Source: Candidatus Woesearchaeota archaeon
GTDB taxonomy: Archaea > Nanobdellota > Nanobdellia > Woesearchaeales > UBA525
NCBI GenBank assembly: GCA_023252315.1
Contig: JAJPEB010000001.1
Coordinates: 1-24,225 of the forward strand
Reading direction: 5' to 3'
Length of the DNA: 24,225 bases
Positions 19,846 to 24,225 of the stretch are shown piece after piece. How positions within the stretch are numbered: the stretch's first letter is position 1; each line of letters begins with the position of its first letter. The notes beneath the pieces are model-generated. The model had not been told where the DNA came from. It ran no database searches and saw only the letters and a list, made by a program, of their open reading frames with translations. Both the position numbers and the translations under genes were made by a program.

Positions 19846-22675
19846 CCTTCCAGGTGATGATGCGCGAGCTCGAGAGCGTCGCGCGGTCGTCGAACAGCGT
19901 GAACCTGCGCTGGTACCTCCCGTCGAGATAGAAGAGCCGGGTGAACATGGAGTCCGCGAGCTGCGGGTCCGCGAGGAGCACGCGGCCCTCGACCGTGTCG
20001 ATCACGACCGCGACGTTCGCCGACTGCGTGTCGTTGAAGCCCATGGTCGTGATACCGTCCTTGCCCGCGATGACGAGCATGACCGGCCTGGCCTCGGTCT
20101 CCTGGATGCGCTGCCCGTCGCGGTAGAGCGCGAACACGAGCGAGCTGTTCTTGGGGCTCGTCGCGTTGTAGGTGAACGAGTCGATCGCCGTGATCGTGGT
20201 GCCCTGCTGGCTGATGCCGAGGCGGATGGGGCACGCGATCGACGAGGGGGACGAGTTCGAGGAGTTCAGGGGAGCGGAGCATGCGCGCCAGTCCTGGAGC
20301 ACGTAGCTCGGCCACGGCGAGACGTAGGCGTTCACGTCGGCTTCCGTCGGCAGCCCGACCGCCTCGAAGTACTTCTCGCGCGCCTGCGCAGGCGTGTAGT
20401 TGAGGCGCTGCGACATCGCCGCGACCGCCTGGTCCTGCGGAAGCGTGCGCGAGGTCTGCGCGACGTACGCCTTCTCGAAGTCCCAGAGGCCGAAGTGCGC
20501 CCAGACGCCCGCCTTGCCGACCATGTCGCCCGACGTGATGAAGTAGTCCTCGGGGGGGTCGCAGTGCGTGGCGTTGAGGACCGCGTCCTGCTCGGCGGCC
20601 GAGAAGCCGCTGCGGGCGAGGTACGCGCGCGCCCCCTGCTTGTCGAGCCTCACGAGGTCCGAGACGATGCGCTCCGCGTCGAGCGGGTCGCCGGTCTTTT
20701 TGAGCACGAGGCCGTACGCGCCCTGCGCGCCCTCGGGCGAGGGGTACGCGTCGGAGCCGCAGTCGAGCATGCGCAGGATGCCGACGCTCTCGTTCTCGTC
20801 GCTCGTCACGAGGGCCTTGCCGAGCCAGTAGGGGACGTGCGTGCCCTGCGTCGTGCCGTCGGCGGTCACGCGGCGCTGCGCGACGTACTTGAACCAGTGG
20901 CCGAAGTCCCACCACGAGTTGATGATCGCGTCGGGCTGCGACTGGTCGTGGATCTTCGTGAGCGCGCCCCACCAGCCGTCGTCGATCGTCGGCACGAACG
21001 TGCGCGCGGTGTCGACGCCGGCCTTGACGGGCGCGATGAGCACCACCATGAGGACGAGGAAGACGAGCACGTGCACGACGGCGGGATGCCACGACCACTC
21101 CTTCTGCGCGTACTCGCTCGCCCACTCGTGGACGCGACCCATGAGGACCGCGAGCGCGATGCCGAACGCGGTGATGAGCAGCAGGATGAAGCGCACGCCC
21201 GAGTAGGCGGCGTAGATGGACGCGACCATCCAGATGAGCACGAGCAGCGCGGGGCCGGCGTCGATGCGCTCGCCGCGCCAGAGGTCGAAGAGGAGGATCA
21301 GGCCGACGGGAAGGCCGATGAGCACCACCGCCATGAGCCTGTCCATCGCCTGCGCCTCGACGATGTAGAGCGAGATCGCGGCGCCCCCGAAGAGCATCGC
21401 GTAGTGCTCCCATCTCCACGAGCGCAGCGAGCGCGGGAGCACGAGGAGCAGCAGCCCCACGAGGCCCGCGAAGAAGAGCGCCTTGCCGCCCATCTGCGAG
21501 ACCGCGTCCGCGAGGCTCGCCTTGTTGAGCTCCGCCACGGTCGTGAGCACGTTGGGCCAGTAGTTGCTCGAGAGGGCGCTGTCGAGGCCCGCGCTCGAGC
21601 TGAGCGCCGCGAGCGGCTGCGTGAGGTAGCCGAGCACGGTGCGCTCGCCGAAGATGAGGAGGAAGACGAGCGCCGAGACGTAGAACGCGGCGAGGATCGC
21701 GGCGCCCTCGCGCACGAGGCCATCCTGCCAGATGCGGTACGTGCGCTCCCTCGCGGCGACCTGCAGCGCGCGCAGCACGAGGAAGCCCGCGAGCGCGAGG
21801 AGCACGACGAGGTAGATGAACCACCAGCCCTCCCAGAACGTCGCATGGACCGCGCACAGCAGCCCCGCGACCGCCGCGAGGATTGCCTTGCTGCGCAGGC
21901 GCTTCGCCTCGAACGCCTCGATCGCGGCCCAGAGGATAAAGAGCGGGATCACGATGTTCCAGACGTCGTTGTCCGAGCCCATGCTCCTCGAGAGGAAGAG
22001 GGGGTGGAGCGAGATGATGACCGCGGCCACGAAGCCGCCCGTGTTGCCGGCGAGCCTGCGCCCGATGAAGAACGCGGGGATGACGCCGAGCGCGCCCGCG
22101 AGCACGGGGACGAGGAAGCTCGCGGCGGGCAGCGGGTACTGCGGGTCGAAGAGCGTGATGAACTTGTAGAGGTACGCGATCATGAAGACGTGCATGGACG
22201 GGTCGGGGTCCATCGGCTGGCCCACGGGCGCGAGCACGAACGTGTCCCTGCACTTGCCATCGGGGGTGACCGCGTCGCACGCGGTGCCCTTCGTGAGCCA
22301 GTTGCGCGCGTAGCGCAGCCAGAAGTAGCTGTCGAGGTCGCCGAGGTAGGTGTGCTCCTTGCCGTCGGTGCCGTTGTAGCGCAGGCTCTCCTTGAGCTGG
22401 CCCGAGAGCTCGGCGACCGACGCGTCGAGCTGCGCCTTGTTGTCGGAGAGGAACTGGTCGGTGCGCTGGTCGATGAGCGTGTCCTTGTTCGACTGCGGCA
22501 GCGCGGGGAACTGCTGGTCGATCTGCTCGGCGAACTGCGAGCGCACGCTCGCGCGGATGTTGCTCTGCGCCCAGTCGTCGGTCACCGGCAGCGCCGCGGG
22601 CAGCATGCGGATCCAGACGACGAGCAGGAGCGCGATCGCGACGAGCGCGATCATCGCCGCGCGCTCGAGATTCAT
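19802..22675 (-). CDS. aglB: STT3/AglB oligosaccharyltransferase; N-terminus interrupted by in-frame TAG
   Basis: 957 residues from ATG 22675. This is the membrane enzyme that transfers lipid-linked glycan to Asn in N-X-S/T sites outside the cell. Visible motifs are TDDWAQ (32-37), LDSYFWLR (114-121), the acidic SDNDVW (234-239), TVAE in the external loop, and WWDFG (588-592), a variant of WWDYG. About a dozen membrane spans precede a C-terminal globular domain. The start is odd: the same frame continues upstream as DIALDFSGASSFFKR, typical of the cytoplasmic tail of STT3 proteins, then meets TAG (22724-22726) and opens again to ATG 22783 just behind the promoter. No alternative start exists between the TAG and ATG 22675, and that ATG has no ribosome site. 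The gene is either lightly damaged, mis-sequenced or restarts. Confidence 0.9.
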   Translation of the reverse strand: MNLERAAMIALVAIALLLVVWIRMLPAALPVTDDWAQSNIRASVRSQFAEQIDQQFPALPQSNKDTLIDQRTDQFLSDNKAQLDASVAELSGQLKESLRYNGTDGKEHTYLGDLDSYFWLRYARNWLTKGTACDAVTPDGKCRDTFVLAPVGQPMDPDPSMHVFMIAYLYKFITLFDPQYPLPAASFLVPVLAGALGVIPAFFIGRRLAGNTGGFVAAVIISLHPLFLSRSMGSDNDVWNIVIPLFILWAAIEAFEAKRLRSKAILAAVAGLLCAVHATFWEGWWFIYLVVLLALAGFLVLRALQVAARERTYRIWQDGLVREGAAILAAFYVSALVFLLIFGERTVLGYLTQPLAALSSSAGLDSALSSNYWPNVLTTVAELNKASLADAVSQMGGKALFFAGLVGLLLLVLPRSLRSWRWEHYAMLFGGAAISLYIVEAQAMDRLMAVVLIGLPVGLILLFDLWRGERIDAGPALLVLIWMVASIYAAYSGVRFILLLITAFGIALAVLMGRVHEWASEYAQKEWSWHPAVVHVLVFLVLMVVLIAPVKAGVDTARTFVPTIDDGWWGALTKIHDQSQPDAIINSWWDFGHWFKYVAQRRVTADGTTQGTHVPYWLGKALVTSDENESVGILRMLDCGSDAYPSPEGAQGAYGLVLKKTGDPLDAERIVSDLVRLDKQGARAYLARSGFSAAEQDAVLNATHCDPPEDYFITSGDMVGKAGVWAHFGLWDFEKAYVAQTSRTLPQDQAVAAMSQRLNYTPAQAREKYFEAVGLPTEADVNAYVSPWPSYVLQDWRACSAPLNSSNSSPSSIACPIRLGISQQGTTITAIDSFTYNATSPKNSSLVFALYRDGQRIQETEARPVMLVIAGKDGITTMGFNDTQSANVAVVIDTVEGRVLLADPQLADSMFTRLFYLDGRYQRRFTLFDDRATLSSSRIITWKVDWDGKQGTAAQAK

Positions 22676-22723
22676 GCGCTTGAAGAACGACGAGGCGCCC
22701 GAGAAGTCGAGCGCGATATCCTG

Positions 22724-22783
22724 CTAGTCGTCGCTCGCCGCCTGCGATCCTTCGTCGTGATGCGTGTGCTTCCCTTTCCCCAT
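22724..22783 (-). other. Promoter-proximal reading frame ending in TAG, probable original STT3 N-terminus
   Basis: ATG 22783 opens a 19-codon frame (MGKGKHTHHDEGSQAASDD) that ends at TAG 22724-22726 and is exactly in frame with STT3, 17 codons before ATG 22675. The TATA box predicts a transcript starting about 13 bases before ATG 22783, so ribosomes meet this ATG first. It reads as the hydrophilic start of STT3 cut off by one nonsense codon; a regulatory upstream frame is the alternative. Confidence 0.55.
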
Positions 22784-22818
22784 TCGCACTACCCCGGCCG
22801 TCCCGGCTCCTGTCCGCC

Positions 22819-22826
22819 TTTATATC
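22819..22826 (-). promoter_or_regulatory. TATA box of the STT3 operon
   Basis: The minus strand reads GATATAAA, predicting initiation near 22796, about 13 bases before ATG 22783 and well upstream of ATG 22675. The block is nearly palindromic and could also serve the plus strand towards the structured element. Confidence 0.5.
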
Positions 22827-22898
22827 GGTTGTGGCTGCGATGTCCACGAACTCTTCGCATCCCAACAACACGATACGAGCGTGACATAGGGATGACCT

Positions 22899-22995
22899 GC
22901 TCTTGCGAGCGCTGCCTTGGAGCAAACCAGGAGAGGACCGAGGCGGAGCCGGGCTCGACGTAAAACCTGCGTAAGCACAAAGGCTCCGCAGCGCT
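22899..22995 (+). repeat. Structured intergenic element, copy D
   Basis: AGCGCTGC (22908-22915) pairs perfectly with GCAGCGCT (22988-22995). A small hairpin GCTC-TTGC-GAGC (22899-22910) abuts the stem. Shared blocks are GCTGCCTTGGA (22911-22921), AGGAGAGGA, CTCGACGTAA, ACCTGCG and GCTCCGCAGC (22983-22992). CCTTGG and CCAGG can form the same bulged hairpin as in the copy at 3987-4145. It is the shortest complete copy because the variable middle is reduced. It lies in the 336-base gap between the divergent STT3 and parvulin promoters; the rest of that gap holds only the promoters and another weak inverted repeat (CATCCC/GGGATG, 22858-22894). On the minus strand an AT-rich block near 23017-23027 lies about 25 bases before the stem. 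Confidence 0.7.
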
Positions 22996-23090
22996 GTATT
23001 GGCCATGCCCGTTCGTTCTTTATTTTACGGCCAGCAAGCTCTCGTTCCTTGCACCCCCCGTCCCCACTCTGGAATGGTCCTGCACAAAGC

Positions 23091-23110
23091 TTATATACGA
23101 TAGGGAGGTG
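23091..23110 (+). promoter_or_regulatory. TATA box and GGAGGTG of the parvulin-like gene
   Basis: TTATATAC (23091-23098) lies about 25 bases before ATG 23120, while a fine ribosome site GGAGGTG (23104-23110) sits between them. If initiation is at the usual distance the ribosome site would not be transcribed, so the start point may be closer to the TATA box than usual. Confidence 0.5.
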
Positions 23111-23119
23111 CCTATCCGG

Positions 23120-24225
23120 ATGGTCAGGAAGACACGCGCGCCGAAAGGCGCGACACCTGCCGCAGCGTCGCGCAAGCGCGCGAAGGCATCCAGGGAGACC
23201 CGCAACGAAGGCGCGCACGACGCTCCCGAGCCGGTGCGCGCCTCGCCGCTCATGCTCGCGTTCGTCGGCGTCGTGCTCGTGGCGCTCATCGCGGGAATCG
23301 CGTACCTCGTCTTCGTGCGCACGCACCCCATGCAGGCGGCAGGCAACGAGAGCCCGACGCTCGTGACCGTGAACGGCATGCCGATCACGCAGCGCGATCT
23401 CGACTTCCAGTACGCGCTGCTCCCGCCCGAGATGCGCGCGCAGCTCTCGCGCTCCGACGTGCTCGAGCAGGTCGTGGACGAGGAGATCGTCGTGCAGGAG
23501 GCGAAGGCGTCGGGCGTCTCCGTGACGGGCGCGGACATCGACGCGCGCGTGCAGCAGATCGTCGCCGAGAGCGGCATCTCCCCGCAGGACCTCCAGCGCA
23601 ACCTCGACGCGTTCAACGTGACGATGGGCCAGTTCCAGACCCTCGTCGGACGCGAGCTCCTCATCGAGGGGCTGCTCGCCAAGCGCATCAACATCACCGA
23701 GCCCGACAACGCGACGCTGCTCGCGCTCTACGCCTCGTCGCAGGGCCAGTACGCGCAGCCCGCGCAGGCGAAGGTGCGCCACATCCTCGTGAGCGGCCAG
23801 CGCGAGAACGCGTCGCAGCTCGGCGAGCGCATCTACGAGCGGGCGCGCTCGGGCGAGGACTTCTGCGCGCTCGTCGCGAACTACACGGACGACCCCGCGA
23901 GCAACGCGACGTGCGGGGAGTACACGTTCGCGCGCGGCGAGATGGTGGCGCAGTTCGAGAACGCGAGCTTCGCGATGAAGCCCGGCGAGTTCCGCCTCGT
24001 GCAGACCGAGTACGGCTACCACGTCATCGAGAAGCTCGAGGACATCCCCGCGCACGTGAGCAGCTTCGCGGACGTGCGCGACCAGCTCGCGCAGAGCTAC
24101 ATGAGCACCGCGCGCGCGACGCAGTACCAGGCGCTCATCGCGCAGCTGCGCGAGCGCGCGACCATCGTGTACGCGCCCGGCATGGCGCCGCCCGCGCGCA
24201 ACGCCTCCGCAGCGCCGGTGGAGAC
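23120..24225 (+). CDS. Membrane-anchored SurA/PpiC-like peptidyl-prolyl isomerase, 3' end outside window
   Basis: 368 complete codons, still open at the window edge. A strongly basic cytoplasmic tail (1-44) is followed by one membrane span (about 45-66). A SurA-N-like helical region (about 75-190) opens with VTVNGMPITQRDLDFQYALL. A parvulin domain (about 210-310) then shows KVRHILVSG, YERARSGEDF, a GEYTFARGEMVAQFE segment and the end motif TEYGYHVIEKLE. Two cysteines in the parvulin domain (DFC and ATC) could form a disulphide, fitting an external location. Such proteins fold secreted proteins outside the membrane. It is divergent from STT3, so glycosylation and folding of exported proteins sit side by side. 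Confidence 0.88.
   Translation, partial: MVRKTRAPKGATPAAASRKRAKASRETRNEGAHDAPEPVRASPLMLAFVGVVLVALIAGIAYLVFVRTHPMQAAGNESPTLVTVNGMPITQRDLDFQYALLPPEMRAQLSRSDVLEQVVDEEIVVQEAKASGVSVTGADIDARVQQIVAESGISPQDLQRNLDAFNVTMGQFQTLVGRELLIEGLLAKRINITEPDNATLLALYASSQGQYAQPAQAKVRHILVSGQRENASQLGERIYERARSGEDFCALVANYTDDPASNATCGEYTFARGEMVAQFENASFAMKPGEFRLVQTEYGYHVIEKLEDIPAHVSSFADVRDQLAQSYMSTARATQYQALIAQLRERATIVYAPGMAPPARNASAAPVE

Noticed and set aside
22724..22726. TAG in STT3 read as pyrrolysine or another recoded amino acid
   Set aside because: At least six genes in the window (ending at 1855, 4966, 5469, 12686, 18388 and 19106) use TAG as an ordinary stop, and no recoding structure is visible.
18902..22963. 1353-codon plus-strand open frame
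   Set aside because: It is the antisense shadow of STT3 and its partners, with Arg/Glu/Asp/Val-rich nonsense; stop-free frames are common in GC-rich DNA.
1..24225. CRISPR arrays, tRNA or rRNA genes, insertion sequences
   Set aside because: I saw no regularly spaced direct repeats, no cloverleaf or rRNA signature, and no transposase or integrase.

Overview
The window is GC-rich DNA, roughly two-thirds G+C by eye, from what is almost certainly an archaeon. Starts on both strands are preceded by short AT-rich TATA boxes. Several of these lie only about 25-27 nt before the start codon, which implies leaderless mRNAs, and genes further from their TATA box carry GGAGG/GGTG-type ribosome sites. The gene content agrees: an archaeal STT3/AglB oligosaccharyltransferase, a MoxR/DUF58/vWA operon, Zn-ribbon proteins and a membrane-anchored parvulin. 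A DPANN (Woesearchaeota-like) lineage is my best guess; no rRNA or tRNA gene is present to test it.

Layout. 1-1305: the 3' end of an unknown gene and two abutting Zn-ribbon genes. 1306-1850: a long inverted repeat, a complete but tiny transcription unit encoding a 12-residue lysine-rich peptide, and a structured repeat. 1855-9997 (minus): an envelope/AAA+ operon with two vWA membrane proteins, a coiled-coil protein, a three-TM protein, a MoxR ATPase cut off after sensor 2, a four-TM protein and a DUF58/vWA protein. 10193-11228: a hypothetical gene that overruns its neighbour and an HD phosphohydrolase. 11477-15097: a sugar cluster with a DPM-type glycosyltransferase, a small unknown protein, an NAD-dependent epimerase and a heptose-bisphosphatase/nucleotidyltransferase fusion. 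15142-16917 (minus): a PadR-DUF1700-DUF4097 module. 17012-18388: a cyclase-family hydrolase and a class I amidotransferase, possibly acquired. 18427-22783 (minus): STT3, two SMR-type half-transporters and a second glycosyltransferase. 23120-end: a membrane-anchored SurA/parvulin-like protein, cut by the window edge.

How it fits together. The sugar cluster could make a nucleotide-activated heptose-like sugar. The two glycosyltransferases could move sugars onto a polyprenyl phosphate, the SMR pair could flip the lipid-linked sugar, and STT3 could transfer the glycan to protein outside the cell. The last step of that chain rests on good family evidence; the sugar identity and the flippase role are inference.

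Most unusual. (1) At least three, probably four, intergenic copies of one structured element (1645-1782, 3987-4145, 22908-22995, and a decayed copy at 11226-11332). They share GCTGCCTYGGA, CGTAA and GCTCCGCAGC blocks, and the outer arms of the closing stem change in a compensated way. (2) The 12-codon MAKKKTAAKKKK gene with its own TATA box, ribosome site and U-rich terminator. (3) STT3, whose promoter-proximal N-terminus is separated from the rest by an in-frame TAG. (4) A vWA domain that has lost two metal-site aspartates, and a MoxR without its lid domain.
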